Shown piece by piece: positions 9,818-20,211 of a DNA stretch of 64,000 nt (the stretch's first letter is position 1; each line of letters starts with the position of its first letter). The position numbers and the translations under genes were made by a program. Location of the stretch: NCBI RefSeq assembly GCF_000497045.1, contig NW_015961959.1, positions 868,001 to 932,000 on the forward strand, written 5' to 3'. The notes under the pieces were generated by a model. That model made no database searches and was not told the origin of the DNA. It was given only the letters and a program-made list of their open reading frames with translations. This DNA is from Kalmanozyma brasiliensis GHG001. Lineage: Eukaryota > Basidiomycota > Ustilaginomycetes > Ustilaginales.

Positions 9818-12508
9818 ATGTCCGCGATGCTCACCAGCATCTCGATGGCGGATGTCATCGATCCGGTGACTGCAATTCTGCATATACCGAAGATGATCCG
9901 CCAGGACGAGTATGGCTACCGCACCAGCGTTGACGGTAAAGAGGTCACGCCTCTAACTGTCATACCTCTCAACGAACCTTTCAGAATCACCAAGGCTGGC
10001 AGCCCGTCATTCATCCTGAAGCGTTTTCGCGAGGGCTACTACGTCTGCTCTTGCCCCGCCTGGAAGTTCTCCACCGAACGCGACAAGATGCGAAAGACGT
10101 GCGCTCACCTCAAGGACGTCCTCGGCGAGCAGTACGAGACCGATCGAGTGGCCCTCGCGAAGGAAGCCAAGAGCACCATCTTCGAGCATTCCAAATTCCG
10201 CCGCACCACATCTGACGGCCACCACGCGAGGCATTCGCACGCTAAAGGCCTGCTGGACGATCACTTTCGACAAATGTCGCAGAGCGAGAGCCAGCTCGAC
10301 GTTCAGGGTACCACTCATGCCGCAGGACCGTCCACATCTGCTGCTGCAAGCAGTAGCAGCAAAACGATCGACATTATAGCATCCGACCGCCCCCGCACCC
10401 CTCCTCCCAAAACTTCGGGACTCAGTTCAAAGGCAAAGGCACGCGCAAAGGACGACAGCGACACCGAGACGGAGGACGAGATGGTCGTCGGCTCGCAAGC
10501 AGGCCCATCTCGCCCGTCCCAAGCTGCGGCGATAACATCAACTCAAGCGCGTCAGTCTCGTCCCGCTTACGACGACAGCGATGAGAATGAATACGGTCTC
10601 GACCCTGATGACGTCCAGCTTTCGCCATCGAAGCGTGCGCGCCGAGGCAAGCGATCTGCTGTTGATGACGATGACAAGGTAAGCTCTTGCGTCGATGCCT
10701 CTGCTTTCCGCACAGCCCACATCCCGACTCACTCTTGCCTCTGTATGTTCTTCTGCTTCAGGTCTCACTGCTACTCGCAAAGCCGTGGCTGCTGGACGCC
10801 GATCCATCGAAGCCGCGACCCAAGGCGATGGATCCCACGGGTTGGTGGATCAGCGAAAAGCTCGATGGCGTGCGTGCCTTCTGGGATGGTCAGAGGCTCT
10901 ACTCGCGTCAAAAGATCGAATGGAATGCGCCTCCGTGGTGGAAGGATCGTGAGTTTGGCCCCCTCTTGCACTCGCTCGCGATCAATATGGCTGACATCCC
11001 ACCGAAATCCTTCGCAAACTTGCATGCAATCATCAGGACTACCGAAGGACATCACCCTCGACGGCGAGCTCTGGATGGCTCGAGGAGCATTCGACCAAAC
11101 ATCTCAAATTTGCCGAACTACTGTAAGATTGGGTCGGCTTCGTACTTTCACTCACTTCATGGAGCGAGACTCGATGGAGCGACAGTGGCTGCGCGAGCAG
11201 GTTGGCGGGCGCCTGGCTAGCCAAGATCGGCTGCATGGCGAGCGATCTGCCGTCTCGCTGCTCCGCTCGACCGCGCGGAAGCTGGACAAGATTGCCGCCA
11301 AAGATACGCGACCAGCCAGCGCGATCCCGTCCCCGTCCGCGTGGAAGACTTGGAAGCGAGCTCAGCCAAGGGCTGCTTCGGGGCAGGTCGAGAGAACGCG
11401 AAGATCGCTCAGCGAAGCGCTCGGTCGCTCTGGCGTCGCTGGCGTCTTCTTGCGGGCGCTCTTCGGACGCAGCTCCACCCTCGTTTCACGCTCGCTGCCA
11501 GCTCCGCGCAGCCGCCTTCACCGTCTCGCTCTTTTACGCTGCCCCAGGTGCGGCAAAATCGTCAAGCGGACCAAGATACGTGATGCAGGACTGGCAGAAG
11601 AGGAAAGGGCGAATGCTAATCAGCTGCTTTCTGTACCTTCCTTGCCCTCTGCGCCTCCGACTCCACTACGCGCATCAAACACCGTCTCATTGCGACGGCC
11701 CCACATCTACTCGATGCGGAACACCTCGACGTCTGGACTTTCGGCTCGAACCATACCCTCGACATATACCCACGTCTGTCGACGCAAAACGAAGAGCTCC
11801 AACGAGTGGAACAGGATCAAGTTCATGGTGAGTTCGTTCGTGCGTGGAAGAGAATTGGAGAGGCTGCCTCGTGAGTACTGACGAATGCTTTGACCTGGCT
11901 CGGGTCCATCCGCGCAGGTCTTCGACTCACCATCGATGGGCTCAAGGCCAGTGGAAGAGCGCTGGGCGGAGCTGGAACAGCGTTTCGGATCCACCGACGG
12001 CCTCGACATCGACTCCCTCGAAGGGCCGCAGATTAAGCTCGTCAAGCACATCAAGTGCAAAGGGCGTTCGCATCTCGCCGAGCTCATGGAGTCGGTCGAG
12101 GTCAAGGGCGGCGAAGGCTTGATGCTGCGTCAGCCTGGCTCAAAGTACGAAGGCAAGCGTGGCAACACGCTGTTCAAGCTCAAGAACTGGTACGATGCCG
12201 AAGCCGTGGTGACGGGCTACGCGCCAGGAACGGGACGCCACGAAGGACGCACCGGCTCGCTGGTCGCTCAGATGGCATGCGGCACCACCTTTCGCGTCGG
12301 CACAGGCATGTCGGATGCACAGCGAGACAACCCGCCGCCGATCGGTACCATCATCAATTACCGCTTCTTCGAGCTCAGCGAGGACGGCTATCCGCGCTTC
12401 CCCGCTTTCCGCGGCATTGCTCGAGACAAATCCAAGCCCAAGGATGCAGTTGTGCGGCCACGAGCTGGTGCTATTCGAGCCGCTGCCGAGGAGAGATCGT
12501 CGCCTTGA
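9818..12508 (+). CDS. SWIM zinc finger fused to ATP-dependent DNA ligase (T7/bacterial-like)
   Basis: Exons 9818-10678, 10762-10948, 11037-11827 (or 11037-11122 plus 11795-11827) and 11918-12508. The placed introns are 83, 88 and 90 nt, all GT-AG. Residues 77-97 form a SWIM finger (C77, C79, C95, H97). Residues ~110-287 are a polar, acidic, Ser-rich linker. The adenylation domain begins after intron 1: SEKLDGVRAFWDG holds the nucleotide-accepting Lys (K320), followed by LDGELW, KFMVFDSP, GGEGLMLRQP and KLKNWYDAEAVV, then an OB fold of the DNA_ligase_OB_2 type. Expected activity is sealing DNA nicks; SWIM fingers usually bind DNA or protein. Between QICRTT (ends 11122) and SSNEW (starts 11795) lie 672 nt that stay open in frame, so the protein is 809 aa if translated or 585 aa if it is a long intron. 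Nuclear or mitochondrial location is unknown. Confidence 0.82.
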
Positions 12509-13007
12509 GGCCGGCGCTTTCTGTCATGCTACGTAGCAATGATCATTTCGTGATTGTGATCAGTGATGTCCTTGTCGTGTGAGCTCGCTCGATCTGATGA
12601 ACCCAGTCCGCGGCGTGTCCCTGAAACCGACAAGATCTGAACCGTGTGGAGGTGCGGAAGCCAAAATTTGGTAGCCGCTGCGGTGTGACTGCATGCATCA
12701 AGGGGCACGGTGCATCAGACAGACACACGCTCCTTGACGCTGTTTTTAGCATCGAGGCTGGGCAACGCTGTGAATTGGCGGGGAAGGCTGAACCCGTGAC
12801 AGCAGATCCGGTCAGCTTAACCCGCCGGGCCGATCATCATGGCTTGCTTCCTGTCAGCATCATAACGGGCTCGGCATCCTACTCTCATCTCGCCCACCTA
12901 GTCACGCTCGTCTCGCACACACCATCTCCGCGTCCCAGTATACAGAGCCGCTTACCGTAGACAAGCAGATTCATCATTGATGATCGGCACCGCCTAGACA
13001 TCCAAAC
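12509..13007. other. Intergenic region before the alpha/beta hydrolase
   Basis: About 500 bp holding the ligase 3' UTR and the promoter of the hydrolase. No gene or repeat recognised. Confidence 0.4.
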
Positions 13008-16000
13008 ATGACAATCACCACGGCGGGCGTTGCCGTCAACCTCACCCCGACCGTCACCAAGACCTTCTTCAAGCACTACTATAAGAAAGCCAAGCGCTCC
13101 TTCAAGGCGCGACGCAACGATGCCGCTCTTCCGCACAACGGCCAAAAGGCGACCGACGAGTTCATGTTCGATGAAGCATTTCACATCGTGAAAGCCTTCA
13201 TCGAGATAGGCACGAGCGATACGGTGGAAGCAATCCAGGACTTCACCGATGCGCCCGCGCCACCGATCCCGTGGGCGACGACGCTGCCGGTCATGATCCC
13301 CATGGAGAGTTGCGATGCCGCGGCGAAGCTCATCGTCGAGCATCTGGGCCCCCAGGACCTGGCCAAGCTGGTCGGCGGAGAGAAGTGGTGGCAGATGCGA
13401 CCGCTGCCTGGTCTCCAAGGCGAGTGGATCGCCATGTCCAACGACTGGAAGAAGATGAAAACCATGGAGAAGACGCATCCGAAAGGTGGCTCGACTGGGT
13501 CTACTGGAAAGCAGAGACGGAGGCGCGACAAGCGACACGAACGGGCGCTGTCAGAGATTCGAGCCATGCGACAGAAGACAGAGTCGGCGCTCAAGAGGCG
13601 CTCGCAGTCGTTCAAGCGGGTCTCGCAGGAGGCACCGCGCCAACGGAACACGGCAGCAGGACCGAATGCAGAGGATGAGGTGTCGCCTGTCACAGAAGAT
13701 CATGTGCCACAACCGCAGTACGATGCCGCTGCCGAAGCGCATGACGAAGATGGAACGCACGATCATGCTGCAGAGACCGAAGAGCTCGACCGACTTCAAC
13801 GTGTCATGCTGTACTTCCACGGCGGTGGCTACTACTTTGGTTCTCTTGCAACTCATCGGTATCAGATCGTCCGCTACGCCCGCAAGTTCGGCGGCAAGTG
13901 CTTTGCGCCCGTCTACCGTAAGGCCCCTCAATACCCTTGGCCTTGTGCGCTGCAAGACGCCGTCGCATCCTATCTTTACTTGCTATACCCACCGAAGGGG
14001 GCAAACCACAAGCCCGTGGACCCGAAGAAGCTCGTCATTGCCGGCGATAGTGCGGGCGGTGGTCTGACGCTAGCACTACTCACGGTGATCCGTGACATGG
14101 GTCTGCCAGCGCCAGCTGGCGCGGTTCTCATCTCGCCCTGGTGCGACATGACGCATTCGTTCCCATCGATCCTGCAGAACACCGACACGGACATCATCCC
14201 GCCGTACGGGTTCATTCACAAGCCGTCGACGCTGTGGCCGATCAACGCGACGAGGCCGGCGAAGGAGAAGGATGACGAAGCGACGAACGAGGGTGATGAC
14301 GAGCCGAGGCGGCGTGTCCCCGTTGGCGTGGATGAAAAGGGCAAGACGAAGAACGATTCCGATGCCGAGCCCGCAGCGCGCAAAAGCTTCGACGGCGGCG
14401 CCCTGCCCTCCGCCTCCAAGTCCTCCGCCACCAATCCACCAGCTACGAAACCGTCAACGAAGCAAACCGGCATCCCTTCCGCCCCAGACCTCCTCTGGTC
14501 GGACCCCATCAATGTCAACCGCGCTGACCCAACCAAAGAAGCCATCGAGCTGCGCGAACAAATCCAGCTCTACGCGACCAACGACCAGGTCACCCATCCC
14601 TTATGCTCGGCCGTCCTCTCCGGCTCCCTCGGCGGTCTGCCTCCGCTCTACATCCTCGCTGGCGACGCCGAAGTGCTCCGGGACGAAATCATCTACCTCG
14701 CCCACCGCGCCGCCCACCCCTCCCGCTACCCTCTCCGCAAAGACCTCCTCGATCATTCCGCGCGCAACCGCGAGAACGCCGAAAAGTACGACGGCACCCC
14801 GACAAAGGTGCATCTGCAGGTGTACGATCAGATGTGCCACGTGCTGACGGCGTTTGCGTTCACGGGGCAGAGCCGGTTTGCGTACAGGGGCGTGGCGAGT
14901 TTTGTCAAGCATGTTACGGGGGCGCCGACGGATATCAGGAATCCGTTCCCGGAGACGAGGGAGGGGGAGGTGGGAAGGGAAGGGGAGGGGGAGGGATGGG
15001 AGGATGGGGAGGGTGATAGCGATGATGACGGGCTGAGCGAGGTCAGGTCGCCAGAGGGTGGGTTGAGTTTGCAAAGCTCGCAGGTGGCTGCGTCGACAGC
15101 AGGTACGTCGACGAGCGGAGTCAACGGTCTTGATGGGATGAGTGCGCTTTCGGTCCGAGATGGCGAAGGTAGCGGCTCGAAGCCAAGCGCCATCAACACC
15201 GACGTCGCGACCAGCAACGCCGACCAATCAGACACACCACTGCGCGACGAGCCCGAACCCATCTCAACCACCTCTCCAACCCACCCTGCCGCCGTCACCA
15301 CCGACACCACCACCACACGCCACCGGTCCATGTCCAAAGTCCTCTCCGACACCCTTCACGGCCACCCCACCGGTTCCGGCTCGAATCCGCGTTCTCGCCG
15401 CGCCACCAACGACGTCGCCAACACCTACGCGGGCCAAGTACCCCTCGTCCGTCCCTCGTACCAATCCTTCATGATTCGCGAGCGCATCGACGTCCGAGGC
15501 TTCCTACGACCGCTCGAACCCGAATCTGCCCTCCCCGCCCTTCAACTCAACCCCGACGACATCGGGCGGATCAAAGAAGGCCCTGTCGAGCGATACCTCG
15601 ATGGTCAGGCGCAGTGGGCGAAGCGTTTTGCCAAGACCGCGCGCAAAGTCGAACGCCAGCGCGCAAAGAACGAGACGACGGCACAGAGGATGTTGGAAGA
15701 AGCCCACACGCAGGGGTTGTTGGACGTGGCAGGGTTGGAGCGGAAGAGAGAGGTGCTGTTGCGCCGCACGCAGGAGAGCGCGGGCGGGGTGGGGGTGAAA
15801 GGGGTGGATGTGGCGAGAGGGGCGGAGAGGTGTAGGGACAAGTGGGGGTGGTTGTGCGATGTTGGACCGATGGATTTGGTGGATGAGACGCCACCGCCGG
15901 CAGCGATCGCGGGAAGGAGGGATACAGACGATGCTTTGGTTTTGCTCCGAAGATCGTTGCAGATCCGAGCAAGGGCGTATGGGGTGCAAAGGAAAAGCAG

Positions 16001-16220
16001 GTTCTGGGGCGCAGAGGATCGACCGGTGCGAGAACATCTTAGGACGGAAGAGGAGACGTTGAATACCGAGACGAGCACCGATCCGACGGGTAAATCGGCC
16101 GATCCGGAGGGCAAGGGGAAGGAGGGGAAGGAGGTGCATCATCATCGAGGGTTGCGCGTGTGGAATTTGCTCATGGTCGGGAGCAAGCCTGGGTCGTCCA
16201 AGGGCGAGAAGCACAGCTGA
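13008..16220 (+). CDS. Very long alpha/beta hydrolase, HSL-type (esterase/lipase)
   Basis: Single-exon 1070-aa protein. The hormone-sensitive-lipase signature is complete: oxyanion motif HGGGYYFGS, nucleophile S348 in GDSAGG, likely acid D553 in AGDAEVLRD and base H611 in YDQMCHVL. This predicts a serine hydrolase of short-chain esters or lipids. Two features are unusual: a polar, probably disordered insertion of about 90 residues inside the catalytic domain (roughly 410-500, between nucleophile and acid), and a ~450-residue C-terminal extension that is acidic/Gly-rich, then Ser/Thr/Pro-rich, then basic. Near the N-terminus (about 55-150) is a conserved-looking region ending in LQGEWI. No signal peptide or TM is clear. 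Ordinary HSL esterases are 300-400 aa. Substrate unknown. Confidence 0.85.
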   Translation: MTITTAGVAVNLTPTVTKTFFKHYYKKAKRSFKARRNDAALPHNGQKATDEFMFDEAFHIVKAFIEIGTSDTVEAIQDFTDAPAPPIPWATTLPVMIPMESCDAAAKLIVEHLGPQDLAKLVGGEKWWQMRPLPGLQGEWIAMSNDWKKMKTMEKTHPKGGSTGSTGKQRRRRDKRHERALSEIRAMRQKTESALKRRSQSFKRVSQEAPRQRNTAAGPNAEDEVSPVTEDHVPQPQYDAAAEAHDEDGTHDHAAETEELDRLQRVMLYFHGGGYYFGSLATHRYQIVRYARKFGGKCFAPVYRKAPQYPWPCALQDAVASYLYLLYPPKGANHKPVDPKKLVIAGDSAGGGLTLALLTVIRDMGLPAPAGAVLISPWCDMTHSFPSILQNTDTDIIPPYGFIHKPSTLWPINATRPAKEKDDEATNEGDDEPRRRVPVGVDEKGKTKNDSDAEPAARKSFDGGALPSASKSSATNPPATKPSTKQTGIPSAPDLLWSDPINVNRADPTKEAIELREQIQLYATNDQVTHPLCSAVLSGSLGGLPPLYILAGDAEVLRDEIIYLAHRAAHPSRYPLRKDLLDHSARNRENAEKYDGTPTKVHLQVYDQMCHVLTAFAFTGQSRFAYRGVASFVKHVTGAPTDIRNPFPETREGEVGREGEGEGWEDGEGDSDDDGLSEVRSPEGGLSLQSSQVAASTAGTSTSGVNGLDGMSALSVRDGEGSGSKPSAINTDVATSNADQSDTPLRDEPEPISTTSPTHPAAVTTDTTTTRHRSMSKVLSDTLHGHPTGSGSNPRSRRATNDVANTYAGQVPLVRPSYQSFMIRERIDVRGFLRPLEPESALPALQLNPDDIGRIKEGPVERYLDGQAQWAKRFAKTARKVERQRAKNETTAQRMLEEAHTQGLLDVAGLERKREVLLRRTQESAGGVGVKGVDVARGAERCRDKWGWLCDVGPMDLVDETPPPAAIAGRRDTDDALVLLRRSLQIRARAYGVQRKSRFWGAEDRPVREHLRTEEETLNTETSTDPTGKSADPEGKGKEGKEVHHHRGLRVWNLLMVGSKPGSSKGEKHS

Positions 16221-16376
16221 TAGAGGAGGGACAGTTCAGATACTGGCGAGCGAATCGAAGCAATACAGCCACAGCCTTCTCACCTGCTCACTCGCATTCT
16301 GTTGTGTGCGGCAAGTTGAGATGCAAATTCCGTCGGAGCACAGTATGTACAGAAAAGATCATGCGAGCTCTTCCGC

Positions 16377-17675
16377 TCACTTCTTCTTCGCCGGGCTGGC
16401 ATTCGCACTACCACCGAGCTTCCTGGTCACCTTGGTAGGCGTGACAGTCGCACCGCTCGACTCGGCAGCCACCTCCTCGTCAGCGATGTCGGTTACCCTG
16501 TTGACCTGCTTGCCGTTCCCGGCAGCCGCAGCAGGAGCGGTTGCAGCAGCACCCGACCCACCGGTCGCCGCAGCGGCCCGCGCATTGCGTTCCACCTCGG
16601 CCCTGTACACCGCCGCCTCCTCCTCTGGCGACAGCGGCAGTGCAATGCTTCCCTCCTGTCGAGCCTTGATCCTCTTCCACGCGATCCCGGCTACCAATGC
16701 CACCGCTTGGAGGGAGATGCTCAGAATGATGGCGGCGGTGAGCGGCGCAGGTCGGGGCTCACCATCGTCCCTGCCACCGATCAAGCTGAAGTGCTTGTGC
16801 CACAGCAGGCCGAGGTTGAGATAGATGCCCGCTGCGGTCCAGGTGAGGTCGGCGGTGGCAAAGATCCACAGCGCCGAGAAGGCGCCGAGACCGGTGACGA
16901 TGCCAAATGCCGGCCAGAGACCTTTGACGAGTGCATCGTGACCGCCTGCACCAAAGTCCCATCCGAGGGCCATGAAGAGCTGCTGCCACAGATCGTACTG
17001 GAGCGTGACGACGAGGAACATCTTGATGGGTACGTGGATGAAGAGCCAGTCGAGCGGGTGCTTGGGCGATGGCGGATGACGGATGGCCAGCACGAGGGCG
17101 TTGAAGAGGAGAAGCAAGGCGATGACGCCAAGCGCAGCGGTGCCGAGGATGAACGTGAGCGGTCGATCGAGGATCCAGAAGATGGCCCAGAGGACCATCA
17201 TGTAGTTGGCCAGTGCGAGACGGGTACCGACCCCATGGACGAGAGCCTTCTTGGTCTCGGCGGTCCTGCTCAACAGCAAGAAGACCGAGAATCCGATGAG
17301 TAAAACGTAGAGAACGGCCCAGTAGAAGAGCACGAACGAATCCTGCACGGACAGATACGTAGGGTGTCGACGCGAGACCTGTTGCAAGTTGGGCTTGATC
17401 AGCTTGGATCCGCAGAGGATCATCACGCCCATCTGCAGCAATACCGAGAGGGGCGTCAGGATCTGCATCCGCGTGAGTGACTTGACCTCGTTGGCCTCCA
17501 TGTTGGTCGACAGCGCGCGGTAGCGGTGCGAGAGTCCAGAGGCGGCCAGGGCGGGGTTTGAGGGCACTTCGCTGTCGGCACGTAGGTGATCCGCGTACTC
17601 GGGATCCTCGGGGCGGTAGATGTAGTCGGGTTGGGGCTGCTGCTGTGTGTTCGTTGCCGGATTGCTGCTGGGCAT
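16377..17675 (-). CDS. Multi-pass membrane protein, fungal DUF1774-like
   Basis: 432-aa single-exon protein, convergent with the hydrolase (gap ~156 bp). After a polar N-terminus of ~70 residues come about seven hydrophobic segments between residues ~70 and 345. Among them are FVLFYWAVLYVLLIGFSVFL and a central pair around RPLTFILGTAALGVIALLLL. A polar C-tail rich in Ala/Gly/Thr and ending in Lys residues follows. The pattern resembles fungal proteins grouped as DUF1774, a family of unknown function; that assignment is from memory of the family and tentative. Topology suggests an endomembrane or plasma-membrane protein. No catalytic motif seen. Confidence 0.65.
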   Translation of the reverse strand: MPSSNPATNTQQQPQPDYIYRPEDPEYADHLRADSEVPSNPALAASGLSHRYRALSTNMEANEVKSLTRMQILTPLSVLLQMGVMILCGSKLIKPNLQQVSRRHPTYLSVQDSFVLFYWAVLYVLLIGFSVFLLLSRTAETKKALVHGVGTRLALANYMMVLWAIFWILDRPLTFILGTAALGVIALLLLFNALVLAIRHPPSPKHPLDWLFIHVPIKMFLVVTLQYDLWQQLFMALGWDFGAGGHDALVKGLWPAFGIVTGLGAFSALWIFATADLTWTAAGIYLNLGLLWHKHFSLIGGRDDGEPRPAPLTAAIILSISLQAVALVAGIAWKRIKARQEGSIALPLSPEEEAAVYRAEVERNARAAAATGGSGAAATAPAAAAGNGKQVNRVTDIADEEVAAESSGATVTPTKVTRKLGGSANASPAKKK

Positions 17676-18600
17676 GTTCCGATCGGGAAGCTCTTCGATG
17701 CTTCGAAAGGTGGATGGTGAGGGGCTAAGAAGAGCAAGCTGTCTCGTCGGTGGCTATTGTGCGACCATCATGATAGACGGTGAGCTAAAATTGGCAGTCG
17801 ACCGGCTTACGGTCTTGAGCCATTGCCAAGTCTGCAGACGCTGCAGCCACGCACGGTCAGTCGGCGCTCGATGACGATATGACCGAATCGAGCTAAACCG
17901 CGAAACATTTATTCCTCACGCCAAGAATCAACTCGGCCTAACAATTTGACACAAATTCATCGCCGATGCAGAACCAGTGGAGGTGGAGGCGAAAAAGCGC
18001 GGATCTCCGTGGGGATGGGCGAGGAGGCGCTCAAGCCACATCCCACGAGCTGTCAAGGAGCATCTTGCGCGCAGGCTGTTCTCTTGCTGACCCGTGGTCC
18101 GGCATCTGCTTTTTGCTACAAGATCTTCTTGCGCGGCCAAGCGAAGCGAGCGCTCCACAGAAGATTCTTGGTCCCGCATCGGAGTTTGCGTTGCTGCTCG
18201 TTATTCGCGCACGGGTCGCCATCGTGCCCTCCTCCACCTCTCATGTTGTGGAGAACGTCAGCGTCGTTCACGATGGCCGCGGACGAGATGGGAGACTGAG
18301 CTTTGATGGTATCCGGGAGCGTGAAGATTGTGCCTGTTGTGCCCTTGCTGCTGTTACTGTTCTGACCGGCGAGGTGAAGAAGAGGGCGTCAACCACGGCT
18401 AGACGATGTCACCTTGTCCTGCTTGCGGTTCCAAGATTCCGCGGAGGAAGAGCCGTTCGGCATGCAGTGAAACACTTGGATCGTGACAGGGGTCTACGCT
18501 GGCAAAAGAAAGCATATAAGCCCCGCCTTCGCACCGCTCACTTCCATTATTCACACACCAAATCCTCTCTTCCCCTCCCCAACCCCAAAAGTTCCTCAAC
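17676..18600. other. Divergent intergenic region upstream of the aldo/keto reductase
   Basis: About 925 bp between the divergent membrane-protein and reductase genes. Open frames cross 17.95-18.5 kb but lack family likeness. The right end holds a TATA-type element (18509-18520) and a C-rich leader. Confidence 0.45.
18509..18520 (+). promoter_or_regulatory. Extended TATA box AAAGCATATAAG of the aldo/keto reductase gene
   Basis: AAAGCATATAAG ends 81 nt before the ATG at 18601. The same 12-mer occurs upstream of the ARO8-type gene (38503-38514) and, on the minus strand, of the ribonuclease gene (31891-31902). Core-promoter role is inferred from position. Confidence 0.55.
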
Positions 18601-19845
18601 ATGGGCATGTTCGACGCTGAAAAGCCAATCTCCAAGCTGGACCGTCACCGCGTCCTTGCGCCCAAGGCCGGTGTGCGCGTCTCCCCTCTCTGCTTCGGCG
18701 CCATGTCGATCGGCGACAAGTGGAAGTCGATGCTCTCCGGCGGCCTCGACAAGGAAGGCACTTTCGAGCTCCTGGACGCCTTCTACAAGCTCGGCGGCAA
18801 CTTCATCGATACTGCCAATGTGTACACGGATGGCCAGTCCGAGGAGTTTCTCGGCGAGTGGATGGAGGTTCGCGGCATCCGCGACGAGATCGTTCTCGCC
18901 ACCAAGGCCACCTCCCCGTACAAAGCCCGAGAGTTGGGTACGCACATCGGCACCAACTTCGTAGGCAACTCCAAGAAGTCCATCTTTGTCTCGACGCGCG
19001 ATTCGCTCAAGAAGCTGCGCACCGACTACATCGACATCATGTACATTCACTGTGAGTAAAACTACCAGATAGGGCTCGAACTTTGCTACGCTTAATCAAC
19101 ACAGATCCCAAGAACTTAGCTGATCGATCTTTCTAACTTTTTAACAGGGTGGGATTGGTCCACATCGATCGAAGAGATGATGCAGGCGCTCAACCAGCTG
19201 GTGGTCTCGGGTCAGGTGCTGTACCTGGGAGCATCCGATATGCCCGCCTGGGTGGTCTCTGCGGCCAACACGTATGCTCGCGCGCATAACCTCGCCCAGT
19301 TCGTCGTGTACCAGGGCAAGTGGAACGCGATGGAGCGCGACTTTGAGCGCGAGATCATTCCGATGGCGAGAGAGTTCGGCATGGCGTTGGCTCCATGGGG
19401 AGCCCTTGGACAGGGTCGCTTCAAGACGCCGGAACAAGTTGCTGAACGAGAGAAGACTCAGGGTCCCCTCCGAGGCGGCGGTGGCGCTCTCACGGAGAAC
19501 GAGAAGAAGATTTCGGCAGTGCTCCACGAGGTCGGTCAGGAACTGGGTGGTTTGAGCATCACCAATGCTGCTCTGGCATACGTGTTCTCCAAGTATCCAT
19601 ACGTTTTCCCGATCACCGGAGGAACCCGGATCTCGCACCTCGAGGACAACGTCAAGGCCATCGGCACGGTGTTGAGCGACGAGCAGATCAAGAAGATTGA
19701 GGATGCCGTACCGTTCGACCTCGGTTTCCCGCTCAACATGATCCGAGAGGACCCGCACCTTACCGGCGAGACTCAGATGGGCCTTCATGCACACGGCGGT
19801 CACCTCGACTGGGTCAAGCATCCCAAGGCGCCTTCGTTCAAGTAG
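18601..19845 (+). CDS. Aldo/keto reductase (aryl-alcohol dehydrogenase type)
   Basis: Two exons, 18601-19051 and 19148-19845, with a 96-nt GT-AG intron inside a Trp codon, give 382 aa. Predicted cytosolic NADPH-dependent reductase of aldehydes, AKR family near yeast AAD and fungal aryl-alcohol dehydrogenases. Seen: SPLCFGAMSIG at the N-terminal strand, the tetrad Asp and Tyr in FIDTANVY, Lys in LATKA, His in MYIHWWDW, and the cofactor end in ITGGTRISHLEDNVKA. The family motif rebuilt across the splice (HWWDW) confirms the junction. The upstream TATA box suggests regulated expression. Substrate cannot be assigned. Confidence 0.93.
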
Positions 19846-20211
19846 GCTCTTCATACTATGGTCCCTTGGCAATGCTCATGAATGATTTTCCGCAGACGGT
19901 GTGAGCAATCTTAACACGTGGGATTTTGCCGTCGCGCTGAGCTGCGTGTATTTTCCGAGCTTCCGTCAAGCTCTGATTTTGTTGGTCCTAGCTTCGCCCT
20001 CAGTCTCGGCCAAATCCGACAAGCCTGAGCTTGTTCTTGGCTGGCTGCCGGCTTTTGGTGCTCCGCACGCGACATAACTTAATCTTCACTTAGCTCTGTC
20101 CAACTTTCTTCTCGCTCGCCTTCTTTTCCTCTCCACCACTCTCTCGACCAGCATAGAGTCGAGCACTACTGAACCGTACAGAGACAACAGACGGAAGGAA
20201 GACATCAAAGC
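19846..20211. other. Short intergenic region before the adenosine deaminase
   Basis: About 365 bp between co-directional genes. The last ~110 bp are C/T-rich leader sequence. Nothing else recognised. Confidence 0.4.

Noticed and set aside
11641..11880. Protein-like alternative frame ending at TGA 11872-11874 within the ligase insert
   Set aside because: It lacks an upstream start or splice that I can support and overlaps the conserved KFMVFDSP exon in another frame; kept only as part of the insert finding.
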